From Clostridiales bacterium (lineage in GTDB: Bacteria > Bacillota > Clostridia > Christensenellales > Christensenellaceae), in the NCBI GenBank assembly GCA_019420265.1, contig JAHZHM010000276.1:1-24554 (forward strand): a stretch of 24,554 bases of DNA, in the 5' to 3' direction. Shown piece by piece: positions 1 to 6,762 of this stretch. The position numbers and the translations under genes are program-made. Every line of letters starts with the position of its first letter. Position 1 is the stretch's first letter. Below the pieces are notes generated by a model that saw only the letters and a program-made list of their open reading frames with translations, did no database searches and was not told where the DNA came from.

Positions 1-273
1 TCCAGAGCGGCTGCATCGTGCGGAACGCCCGGGTGCTATGCCAGCATAGCCCGCCGGGCAGTTTTCCGGCGCGCGCTGCGCCAGGAAAAAGCCCACCTCG
101 TCGATGCCAAAAAGCCGCTCATATTCCCCCTCCGGAACATCCGAAATTTTGGGCAGCAGCCCGTCTTTGAGCAAAACGCCCTGCTCGCCGAAAAAGAGCG
201 CCAAATCCTCCGGCCCGGGCGCGCCGGGGCGGTAAGAATTGTCAAAATGGTGCGGCGCAATATCCTGTAGCAT
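1..273 (-). CDS. NAD+ diphosphatase-like NUDIX hydrolase, N-terminal part (partial, possible frameshift)
   Basis: Reading leftward from ATG at 273, the frame begins MLQDIAPHHFDNSY and continues through DLALFFGEQGVLLKDG and ERLFGIDEVGFFLAQ. This resembles the N-terminal domain of NudC-like NAD+ diphosphatases (NADH to NMNH plus AMP) of clostridia. The zinc ribbon and Nudix box would lie beyond the window edge, so activity cannot be judged. The frame stays open to base 1, but after about residue 65 it stops looking like the family. The +1-shifted frame over about positions 2-70 instead reads CWHSTRAFRTMQPLW, which looks like the expected continuation, so a frameshift or base error near 45-80 is likely. 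The start lies 6 bp after the stop of the LUD gene, and AGGAAGG and GAGGAA precede the ATG, so the two genes are probably cotranscribed. The family call rests on remembered sequence resemblance. Confidence 0.6.
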   Translation of the reverse strand, partial: MLQDIAPHHFDNSYRPGAPGPEDLALFFGEQGVLLKDGLLPKISDVPEGEYERLFGIDEVGFFLAQRAPENCPAGYAGIAPGRSARCSRSG

Positions 274-279
274 TTCCTC

Positions 280-978
280 TCATCCTTCCTCTGCGGTAAA
301 ACGCAAAAAAGAGCAGGCGCGGCCCGCTCTTTTTTCTCCTATTGAATAGCCCAGCTCCGCATCCACGATGACGATGTGGTATTCGCGGTCGGGCAAGGCG
401 CGGTCCAAAATCGAAGTGATGCAGCACATGCGGTTGTCGTTATCGCAGTCCACGCATCTGCCCGCCTTGGCGCAGGCGGATTTGCCGCTGCCGTGCAGAG
501 AGTGCTTGGGGCAGGTAACATTTTTCAGATGATCCCATGCCGTCTCGTAGTCCGGGAAAATCTTGTTCTTGCCCACAACCAGAATCACTTTCTTTGGCCC
601 GTAGATCATCGCGCCCACTCGGTTGCCCACGCCATCGATGTTGATGAACGTGCCGCCCTCGGTCATGGCGTTGGTCGAGCAGATGTAGGCATCCGCCGTC
701 ATGCCCTTATCCAGGGCGATTTGCGGGTCCTTGCCCTGGGAGTTATAGAGCGTCGTGGAAAAACGTTCGATGCGCTCTTCGTCCGTCCGGGCATCCTGCT
801 CCAAAAGCGCATCCCAAATGCCGCATTCCCGCAGCGACGCGCTGCCGCCTTTGCCGATGGAGTGCACGCCCTCCAGCAGCTGTTCCATCACCAGCTTTTT
901 GGCCGCGGCACTGTCTTTGCAGAAATAGCCGTGATAGCCTTTGCGGTTCAGTGTTGCGATGAGTTTTTCGTAATCCAT
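280..978 (-). CDS. LUD-domain protein (LutC/YkgG-like, DUF162)
   Basis: This 232-residue protein has the LUD-domain hallmarks: GKGGSASLRE (42-51), the STNAMTEGGTFINIDGVGNR stretch (101-120), and GPKKVILVVGKNKI (127-140). A Cys-rich tail follows (Cys156, 169, 175, 178, 185, 186), typical of the stand-alone clostridial LUD proteins rather than of LutC proper. LUD proteins accompany lactate oxidation (LutABC), but no lutA or lutB is present here, so the substrate is unknown. The gene is divergent from rex, with back-to-back promoters in the 175-bp gap, which suggests a redox-linked role (inference). ATG at 978 is preceded by an AAAGGGGA ribosome site. The NUDIX gene follows 6 bp after the stop, suggesting one operon. 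Confidence 0.85.
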   Translation of the reverse strand: MDYEKLIATLNRKGYHGYFCKDSAAAKKLVMEQLLEGVHSIGKGGSASLRECGIWDALLEQDARTDEERIERFSTTLYNSQGKDPQIALDKGMTADAYICSTNAMTEGGTFINIDGVGNRVGAMIYGPKKVILVVGKNKIFPDYETAWDHLKNVTCPKHSLHGSGKSACAKAGRCVDCDNDNRMCCITSILDRALPDREYHIVIVDAELGYSIGEKRAGRACSFLRFTAEEG

Positions 979-1021
979 GTTCGGATTCCCCTTTCCTTAT
1001 CTCGCGCCTTTGCGCACTTCC

Positions 1022-1050
1022 ATTATACTGCATTTTTCGCGCTTCCACAA
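1022..1050 (-). promoter_or_regulatory. Candidate sigma-A promoter of the LUD gene
   Basis: On the minus strand a perfect TATAAT lies at 1027-1022 with TTGTGG at 1050-1045, separated by 17 bp. The LUD ATG is at 978. The -35 box is only a partial match. Confidence 0.5.
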
Positions 1051-1084
1051 CCGGCCGCAGCTCTTGTTTGCAAAATGTTTCGGT

Positions 1085-1114
1085 TTGACAAGGCCGCGCC
1101 GGATTCGGTATAAT
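1085..1114 (+). promoter_or_regulatory. Consensus sigma-A promoter of rex
   Basis: TTGACA (1085-1090) and TATAAT (1109-1114) are both exact consensus boxes with an 18-bp spacer, 40 bp upstream of the rex start. I found no convincing Rex operator (TTGTNA-type dyad) overlapping it. Confidence 0.8.
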
Positions 1115-1153
1115 CATATCGATAGCAATTGATTGATTTTTCGGAGGCGCAGG

Positions 1154-1807
1154 ATGGGGGAGCAGAAAAAACCATTTGAAGCCATTTCCAAGCAGGCGTT
1201 GCAGCGTCTGCCGCTGTATCTGAACTATCTGCGGGGGCAAAAGCAGGAGAGCGAGCATATCTCCGCGCCTGCCATCGCGGCGGATCTGGGGCTGAACGAA
1301 GTGCAGGTGCGCAAGGATTTGGCGGCGGTCAGCTCGCAGGCGGGCAAGCCCAAGAAGGGCTTCGATATTGCCCTTCTGACGCAGGATATCGAGCGCTTTT
1401 TGGGTTATGATAATGTCAACCGGGCTGTGCTGGTGGGCGCGGGGCATATGGGCAGCGCCCTGCTCAGCTACCGGGGCTTTTCGGAATTTGGCCTGGAGAT
1501 CGTCGCCGCGTTCGACAACAGCCCCAGCGCCATTGGCAAAAGCATCGGCGGCAAAACCGTGCTGCCTGTGGAAAAGCTGCCCGGCCTCTGCCGGCGGCTG
1601 AACGCGCATATCGGCATCATCACAGTCCCCTCGGCCAGCGCCCAGGATGCCTGCAATGCCCTGGTTGCCGGGGGCGTCCTGGCCATCTGGAATTTTGCCT
1701 CGGCGCATCTTCTGGTGCCCGAAGGGATATTGGTCCATCACGAAAACATGGCGGCCTCGCTGGCCGCGCTCTCGCAGTATCTTCGGGAAGCGATGCGGGA
1801 GAACTAG
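1154..1807 (+). CDS. rex: Redox-sensing transcriptional repressor Rex
   Basis: Rex binds DNA when NADH/NAD+ is low and releases it when NADH binds, controlling fermentation genes. The 217-residue protein has the N-terminal winged helix with the diagnostic ISKQALQRLPLYLNYL (11-26) and QVRKDLAAVS (51-60). The Rossmann NAD-binding loop VGAGHMGSAL (94-103) and a C-terminal swapped-helix region follow. Its length is normal for the family. ATG at 1154 is chosen over the upstream TTG at 1133 because GGAGG sits 6 bp before it and the family normally starts near here. The LysR gene begins 8 bp after the stop, so the two regulators form an operon. Likely targets in view are the Fe-ADH, nfnAB and pflB genes, but no clear Rex box was found at any of them. 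Confidence 0.93.
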   Translation: MGEQKKPFEAISKQALQRLPLYLNYLRGQKQESEHISAPAIAADLGLNEVQVRKDLAAVSSQAGKPKKGFDIALLTQDIERFLGYDNVNRAVLVGAGHMGSALLSYRGFSEFGLEIVAAFDNSPSAIGKSIGGKTVLPVEKLPGLCRRLNAHIGIITVPSASAQDACNALVAGGVLAIWNFASAHLLVPEGILVHHENMAASLAALSQYLREAMREN

Positions 1808-1815
1808 GGGGCAGC

Positions 1816-2751
1816 ATGAATCTGACGCATCTCAAATACGCAGTAGAAGTGGAAAAAACCGGCTCCATCACCAAAGCCGCGGACAACCTTTTTATGGGCC
1901 AGCCCAATCTCTCCAAGGCCATCAAGGAGCTGGAGCAGCAGATTGGCATCGCGATTTTCCGGCGCACTTCCCGGGGCGTGGCGCCCACGCGCAAAGGCGA
2001 GGAATTTTTGGCCTATGCCAAGGCGATTTTGGAGCAGATCGAGGAGATGGAGGCCATCTACCGGCCGGGCAGAGAGCGGAGCAGCCTGCATCTTTGCATT
2101 CCCCGGGCCAGCTATCTTTCCTATGCCTTTGCGCAGTTCATCCGGAAGGTGGATTTCCAAAAGGAGATGGATGTCACCCTGCGGGAGAGCAATGCCACGG
2201 ATGCCATCGCCGGCGTCGCCGAAGGGGAGAGCGCGCTGGGTGTCATCCGCTATGCCCTCTCCCAGCAGGCCTTCTATGCGAAACAGCTGGAGGAGAAAGG
2301 CCTGGAGGGGGAGCTTTTGTGGGAATTTGCCCCGGTTGTGCTGCTCTCGGCCGAGCACCCTCTGGCCGGGCAGGCGCAGCTCTGCCAGGAGCAGCTCGCG
2401 GGCTATATCGAGCTGGTGCACGGCGATCTGGAAAATGCCCGGCCCATGGCCCTGGCAGATGCCCGGCGCGCCCAGGCCGAACGGCAGGAAAAGAAGGTCG
2501 TCAGCGTCTATGAGCGGGGCAGCCAGCTGGAGCTTCTGGCCGCCGTGCCCCAGGCTTATATGCTCTGCTCGCCCTTGCCCGCGGCCATGCTCAGCCGCTA
2601 TGGGCTGGTGCAGCGCCCTTGCCTGGGGGCAGAGCGCTATCAGGATGTGTTCATCTTCCCCCGGGGCTTCCGGCCCACCGAGCTGGAGCAGGCGTTTTTG
2701 GAGCAGGTCGTGGCCGTGCGGCAGGAAATCGCCCAGGCGGCGCAGGCTTAG
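1816..2751 (+). CDS. LysR-family transcriptional regulator
   Basis: The 311-residue protein has a classic LysR winged helix-turn-helix at its N-terminus: HLKYAVEVEKTGSITKAADN (5-24), then LSKAIKELEQQIGIAIFRR. A periplasmic-binding-like effector domain follows from about residue 90 to the end. The effector cannot be read from sequence. AGGGGGC, which overlaps the rex stop, serves as ribosome site. Unlike many LysR genes it is not divergent from its neighbour: it runs with rex and points toward the iron-containing alcohol dehydrogenase, whose leader carries a perfect inverted repeat that could be its operator (inference). Pairing a LysR regulator with Rex in one transcript would let two signals govern the same alcohol pathway. 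Confidence 0.92.
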   Translation: MNLTHLKYAVEVEKTGSITKAADNLFMGQPNLSKAIKELEQQIGIAIFRRTSRGVAPTRKGEEFLAYAKAILEQIEEMEAIYRPGRERSSLHLCIPRASYLSYAFAQFIRKVDFQKEMDVTLRESNATDAIAGVAEGESALGVIRYALSQQAFYAKQLEEKGLEGELLWEFAPVVLLSAEHPLAGQAQLCQEQLAGYIELVHGDLENARPMALADARRAQAERQEKKVVSVYERGSQLELLAAVPQAYMLCSPLPAAMLSRYGLVQRPCLGAERYQDVFIFPRGFRPTELEQAFLEQVVAVRQEIAQAAQA

Positions 2752-2786
2752 CGCCCCGAATTTTAGCAAAAAAGGTCTAAATCAGT

Positions 2787-2822
2787 ACAGATATATCGAT
2801 AAATACATATCGATATATCTGT
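2787..2822. repeat. Perfect 14-bp inverted repeat upstream of the Fe-ADH gene
   Basis: The left arm ACAGATATATCGAT (2787-2800) is matched exactly by its reverse complement at 2809-2822, with an 8-bp spacer (AAATACAT). It lies 35 bp after the lysR stop and 100 bp before the alcohol dehydrogenase start. The arms are AT-rich and each contains ATCGAT. TTTTT follows the right arm, so it could act as a weak terminator of rex-lysR. The length and symmetry also suit a regulator dimer or tetramer site. Confidence 0.8.
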
Positions 2823-2921
2823 TTTTGCATTTCCAAAGAAAAATTACATATGCTAAACTTATAGTAGCAAAACGGGGCAGAGCGCCCCAAGGTTTGTGAA
2901 TAAAGAAAAGGAGAGACCATC

Positions 2922-4103
2922 ATGGCAAGATTTACACTACCAAGAGATCTGTATTATGGAAAAGACAGTTTGGAAACGCTCAAAACCCTCAAGGGCAAGC
3001 GGGCAATCATCGTCGTGGGCGGCGGCTCTATGAAGCGCTTCGGCTTCCTGGAGAAGGTAGAGAACTACCTGCACGAGGCCGGCATGCAGACGCAGCTATT
3101 CGAGAATGTTGAGCCGGATCCGTCTGTGGAGACGGTCATGCGCGGCGCGGCAGCCATGCGGGAATTTGAGCCGGATTGGATCGTATCCATCGGCGGCGGC
3201 TCGCCCATCGATGCGGCCAAGGCCATGTGGGTCTTTTATGAATACCCGGATTGCACGTTCGAGCAGCTCATCACGCCCTTCTCTTTCCCCGAGCTGCGCC
3301 AGAAGGCGAAATTCCTGGCCATCCCCTCCACTTCGGGCACGGCCACGGAAGTGACGGCATTCTCCGTCATCACCGATTACCAGAAGGGCATCAAATACCC
3401 GCTGGCCGATTTCAACATCACGCCGGATGTGGCCATCGTAGACCCGGCGCTGGCCGAGACCATGCCCAAAACGCTCACAGCCTACACCGGCATGGACGCT
3501 CTGACCCACGCCATCGAGGCGTATGTCTCCACGGCGGCCTCTGTGTTTACGGATCCGCTGGCGCTCAAGGCCATCAAGATGGTGTTTGACTATCTGCCCG
3601 CCTCCTACGACGGCGATATGGCCGCCCGCGAGCAGATGCACTATGCGCAGTGCCTGGCCGGCATGGCGTTCTCCAACGCGCTTCTGGGCATCGTGCACTC
3701 CATGGCGCATAAGACGGGCGCCGTTTTCTCCACCGGGCATATCACCCATGGCTGCGCCAACGCCATGTATCTGCCCTATGTCATCAAATACAACGCAAAA
3801 GATGCCCGCGCCCTGCAGCGCTATGCCGAAATTGCCGATTATGCCGGCATCCCCGGAAAAACGCCCGAGGAGAAAGTGCAGGCTCTGCGCGAGAAAATCT
3901 GGGCGTATAACCAGAAATTCGAGATTCCGCACGATATGAAAGCCTTTGGCGTGGATGAGGCGGAGTTTAAGAGCAAAGTGGCGGAATTTTCCAAAAACGC
4001 TGTGGCCGATGCCTGCACAGGCTCCAACCCCAGAGCGATTACGCCTGAGCAGATGGAAAAACTGTTCGGCTGCTGCTACTACGGCACGGAAGTGGATTTC
4101 TAA
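2922..4103 (+). CDS. Iron-containing alcohol dehydrogenase (group III)
   Basis: The 393-residue enzyme probably reduces an aldehyde to an alcohol with NAD(P)H, or the reverse. The N-terminal Rossmann-like part carries GGGSMKRFG (33-41) and GGGSPIDAAKAM (91-102). The middle has IPSTSGTATEVTAFSVI (134-150). The metal-binding helical half shows Asp192 and His196 in GMDALTHAIEAYVS, His263 in HSMAHKTGA and His276 in THGCANA, the four ligands expected for Fe2+. Length is typical of butanol-dehydrogenase-like members, but exact substrate and cofactor preference cannot be told. GGAGAG precedes the ATG. The gene follows rex-lysR and precedes nfnAB, fitting a role in disposing of reducing power. A hairpin at 4163-4187 probably ends the transcript. 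Confidence 0.93.
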   Translation: MARFTLPRDLYYGKDSLETLKTLKGKRAIIVVGGGSMKRFGFLEKVENYLHEAGMQTQLFENVEPDPSVETVMRGAAAMREFEPDWIVSIGGGSPIDAAKAMWVFYEYPDCTFEQLITPFSFPELRQKAKFLAIPSTSGTATEVTAFSVITDYQKGIKYPLADFNITPDVAIVDPALAETMPKTLTAYTGMDALTHAIEAYVSTAASVFTDPLALKAIKMVFDYLPASYDGDMAAREQMHYAQCLAGMAFSNALLGIVHSMAHKTGAVFSTGHITHGCANAMYLPYVIKYNAKDARALQRYAEIADYAGIPGKTPEEKVQALREKIWAYNQKFEIPHDMKAFGVDEAEFKSKVAEFSKNAVADACTGSNPRAITPEQMEKLFGCCYYGTEVDF

Positions 4104-4162
4104 AAATAGCTTTCTCTAAAACCAAAGCCCGCTGGCAGCGCGGCGGGCGATGGATTTCCTCT

Positions 4163-4187
4163 GGCAGGGCCCCAAAAAGGCCCTGCC
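4163..4187 (+). terminator. Hairpin after the Fe-ADH gene
   Basis: A perfect 9-bp GC-rich stem, GGCAGGGCC with GGCCCTGCC, encloses CCAAAAA. It is followed by CTATTAT rather than a strong T-tract, so it may be an imperfect terminator. Confidence 0.5.
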
Positions 4188-4201
4188 CTATTATCATGAT
4201 G

Positions 4202-4275
4202 GAAATTTTCGGGCAAATATGAAAATTTTTCCGCCCAGGGCAGAATTACCAGCAGAAATTTTCGGCTGGATATGA
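4202..4275 (+). repeat. Direct repeat 53 bp apart in the nfnA leader
   Basis: GAAATTTTCGG, four variable bases, then ATATGA occurs at 4202-4222 and again at 4255-4275. The 53-bp offset is close to five helical turns. A related ATTTTTCCGCCCA occurs at 4225-4237, with a near-match (GATTTTCCGCCCA) ending at 4384. The 325-bp gene-free stretch 4104-4428 holds the Fe-ADH hairpin, these repeats and presumably the nfnAB promoter, which I could not place with confidence. Confidence 0.5.
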
Positions 4276-4428
4276 TAAAATAGAGCTGAGCCGGCCAAAG
4301 AAAGCCGGGCGGCCGCAAAAAGCGCAAAATTCTCTTGCATCCGGCAGGAATTGGGTATAGGATCAAAGGGAGATTTTCCGCCCAAAGGGCGGGTGAGGAA
4401 TTTAGGATAAAGGAAAAGGAGAACGGCA

Positions 4429-5271
4429 GTGTATCAGATTAAGAGAAAAAAAGAGCTGAACCCCACGGTTACGCTGATGGAAATCGACGCGCCCCTGGTT
4501 GCAGCCAAAGCAGAGCCGGGGCAGTTTATCATCCTGCGCGTGGATGAGGCAGGGGAGAGAATCCCGCTGACCGTCGCGGATTACGATAGGCAGAAGGGCA
4601 CGGTAACCATCATCTTCCAGATCGTCGGCGCGACGACGCAGGCTCTGAACCATAAAAAGGAAGGCGAATTTATCGCCGATTTCGTGGGCCCGCTGGGCGT
4701 TCCCTCGCATGTGGAGGGGCTCAAAAAAGTGGCCGTGGTGGGCGGCGGCGTGGGCTGCGCCATCGCATACCCCATCGCCAAGAAACTGCATAGCCTGGGC
4801 GCAGAGGTGCACAGCATCGTGGGCTTCCGCAGCAAAGATCTGCTGATTTTGGAAGACGAATTCAAAGCGTGCAGCGATAAATATGTCGTCATGACGGACG
4901 ACGGCAGCTATGGCCAAAAGGGCCTGGTTACAAACGCCCTGGAAGAGCTCATCAAAAGCGGCGAACAGTATGATGAAGTCATCGCCATCGGGCCGCTCAT
5001 CATGATGAAGTTCGTCTGCAAGCTGACAAAAGAATACGGCATCAAGACCATGGTCTCCATGAACCCCATCATGATCGACGGCACGGGCATGTGCGGCGGC
5101 TGCCGGCTGACGGTGGGCGGCAAAACCAAGTTTGCCTGCGTGGACGGCCCGGATTTCGATGGCCACGAGGTGGATTTCGACGAAGCCATGGAGCGGGGCA
5201 CCATGTACCGCGAGTTCGAGCGCCATGCCCACGAGAAAACCTGCCAGCTGTTCGCAAAGGAGGTGCAGTAG
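4429..5271 (+). CDS. nfnA: NfnA: NADH-dependent ferredoxin:NADP+ oxidoreductase, small subunit
   Basis: NfnA carries FAD and a [2Fe-2S] cluster and handles the NADH side of the electron-bifurcating NfnAB complex (NADH + reduced ferredoxin + NADP+). The 280-residue protein begins with a ferredoxin-reductase-type FAD barrel containing RIPLTVAD (44-51). The nucleotide-binding VVGGGVGCAIAYPIAKKL (103-120) follows. The C-terminal DGTGMCGGC with a further Cys (Cys222, 225, 237) binds the 2Fe-2S cluster. The start is GTG at 4429, supported by AAAAGGAG upstream and by the family's usual MYxI beginning. nfnB starts 1 bp after the stop, which separates this pair from the PyrK subunit of dihydroorotate dehydrogenase, a distant homologue with similar motifs. 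Confidence 0.92.
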   Translation: MYQIKRKKELNPTVTLMEIDAPLVAAKAEPGQFIILRVDEAGERIPLTVADYDRQKGTVTIIFQIVGATTQALNHKKEGEFIADFVGPLGVPSHVEGLKKVAVVGGGVGCAIAYPIAKKLHSLGAEVHSIVGFRSKDLLILEDEFKACSDKYVVMTDDGSYGQKGLVTNALEELIKSGEQYDEVIAIGPLIMMKFVCKLTKEYGIKTMVSMNPIMIDGTGMCGGCRLTVGGKTKFACVDGPDFDGHEVDFDEAMERGTMYREFERHAHEKTCQLFAKEVQ

Positions 5272-5272
5272 C

Positions 5273-6667
5273 ATGCCCAATATGTCGCTGAAGAAAAACG
5301 AGATGCCTTCCCAGGCACCCGATATCCGCAATAAAAACTTCGGGGAAGTCGCCCTGGGGTATACCAAAGAGCAGGCCATCGATGAGGCAAACCGCTGCCT
5401 GGGCTGCAAGAATAAGCCCTGCGTGGGGCATTGCCCGGTCGCCATCGATATTCCCGCGTTCATCGGCAAAATCAAAGAGGAAGATTTCGAGGGCGCTTAT
5501 CAGATTATCCAGCAGAGCAGCTCGCTGCCCGCAGTCTGCGGCCGGGTCTGCCCCCAGGAAACCCAGTGCGAGGGCAAATGCGTGCGCGGCATCAAGGGCG
5601 AGCCTGTGGCCATCGGCCGGCTGGAGCGCTTTGTGGCCGATTGGCATAACGCCCATGCGCAAAAGAAGGCGGAAGCTCCCGCCAAAAACGGCCATAAAGT
5701 TGCCATCGTGGGCTCTGGCCCTGCGGGGCTGACCTGCGCGGGCGAGATGGCCAAACGGGGCTACGATGTCTCTGTGTTCGAGGCACTGCATCAGGCAGGG
5801 GGCGTGCTGGTCTACGGCATTCCCGAGTTCCGTCTGCCCAAGAGCATCGTCCAGAAGGAAATCGATGGCCTCAAGGAAATGGGCGTCGAAATCGATACCA
5901 ACGTCGTCATCGGGCGCACGCTCTCGGTGGATGAACTGTTCGAGCGCGGCTATGAAGCCGTGTTCATCGGCTCGGGCGCCGGCCTGCCGCGGTTTATGAA
6001 CATCCCCGGGGAAAACCTCAAAGGCGTCTATTCCGCCAATGAGTTCCTGACCCGCGTCAACCTGATGAAGGCCTATAAAGAGGAAAACCCAACCCCCATC
6101 ATGCACGCGAAGAAAGTCGCGGTTGTGGGCGGCGGCAACGTCGCCATGGATGCGGCCCGGTGCGCCAAGCGGCTGGGGGCAGAGGAAGTGTATATCGTCT
6201 ATCGCAGAAGCGAGGCCGAGCTGCCTGCCCGGGCAGAGGAAGTCGAGCATGCCAAGGAAGAGGGCATCATCTTCAAACTGCTCAATAACCCCGTGGAAAT
6301 TCTTGGGGATGAGAACAAGTTCGTCTCGGGCATGAAGTGCGTGCAGATGGAGCTGGGCGAGCCGGATGAATCGGGCAGAAGACGCCCGGTCGTCAAAGAG
6401 GGCAGCGAGTTCGTGCTGGATGTGGATTGCGTCATCATGTCCATCGGAACTTCCCCAAACCCGCTCATCAAATCCACCACCAGCGGGCTAGATACGCAGA
6501 AGTGGGGCGGCATCATCGCAGATGAGAAAACCGGCCAGACTTCCCGGGAGGGCGTGTTTGCCGGCGGCGATGCTGTAACCGGCGCGGCCACCGTCATCCT
6601 GGCCATGGGCGCGGGCAAAGATGCCGCGGCCGCCATGGATGAATACATCCAAAATAAAAGCAAATAG
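5273..6667 (+). CDS. nfnB: NfnB: NADPH/ferredoxin-side large subunit (GltD-like flavoprotein)
   Basis: The 464-residue subunit is homologous to the glutamate synthase small chain and carries the bifurcating FAD and two [4Fe-4S] clusters. The N-terminal cluster domain has Cys42, 45, 50, 54 (CLGCKNKPCVGHCP) and Cys89, 93, 99, 103 (CGRVCPQETQCEGKC). The FAD site is VGSGPAGLTCAGEMA (146-160) with GGVLVYGIPEFRLPK. The NADPH Rossmann site is GGGNVAMDAARCAKRLG (286-302) followed by IVYRRSEAELPAR, and the C-terminal flavin loop is FAGGDAVTGAATVILAMGAG. The start at 5273 is set by AAAGGAGGTG 7 bp upstream and by its position 1 bp after nfnA, so translation is coupled. A glutamate synthase role is unlikely because no gltA large subunit is present and nfnA is adjacent. 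Confidence 0.93.
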   Translation: MPNMSLKKNEMPSQAPDIRNKNFGEVALGYTKEQAIDEANRCLGCKNKPCVGHCPVAIDIPAFIGKIKEEDFEGAYQIIQQSSSLPAVCGRVCPQETQCEGKCVRGIKGEPVAIGRLERFVADWHNAHAQKKAEAPAKNGHKVAIVGSGPAGLTCAGEMAKRGYDVSVFEALHQAGGVLVYGIPEFRLPKSIVQKEIDGLKEMGVEIDTNVVIGRTLSVDELFERGYEAVFIGSGAGLPRFMNIPGENLKGVYSANEFLTRVNLMKAYKEENPTPIMHAKKVAVVGGGNVAMDAARCAKRLGAEEVYIVYRRSEAELPARAEEVEHAKEEGIIFKLLNNPVEILGDENKFVSGMKCVQMELGEPDESGRRRPVVKEGSEFVLDVDCVIMSIGTSPNPLIKSTTSGLDTQKWGGIIADEKTGQTSREGVFAGGDAVTGAATVILAMGAGKDAAAAMDEYIQNKSK

Positions 6668-6690
6668 CGTCCGCCAGGAGACGGAGCAAG

Positions 6691-6719
6691 TGCGGCGGGC
6701 CACGGCCTGCCGCATTTTT
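6691..6719 (+). terminator. Intrinsic terminator between nfnB and the hydrogenase gene
   Basis: TGCGGCGGGCC (6691-6701) pairs with GGCCTGCCGCA (6704-6714), with one G-T wobble, and TTTTT follows at 6715-6719. Only 43 bp separate it from the next start codon and I see no clear promoter there, so it may be a leaky terminator that lowers expression of the downstream pair. Confidence 0.75.
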
Positions 6720-6762
6720 ATGAGGGAAAACCAGAGGAAAACGAAACTGAGGAGAGAGCGCC

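Noticed and set aside
1051..1084. Rex operator between the LUD and rex promoters (TTGTTTGCAAAATG)
   Set aside because: Only one half resembles TTGTNA and there is no matching inverted half. No convincing Rex box was found elsewhere in the window.
1133..1153. Upstream TTG start for rex at 1133
   Set aside because: The ribosome site GGAGG at 1143-1147 lies inside that extension and is correctly spaced for ATG 1154.
4429..5271. PyrK electron-transfer subunit of dihydroorotate dehydrogenase
   Set aside because: The partner is a GltD-like NfnB one base downstream, and no pyrimidine gene is nearby.
5069..6250. 393-codon minus-strand frame opposite nfnB, and similar long frames opposite rex, lysR, Fe-ADH and pflB
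   Set aside because: They are antisense shadows produced by GC-rich codon bias. The opposite frames have clear catalytic motifs.
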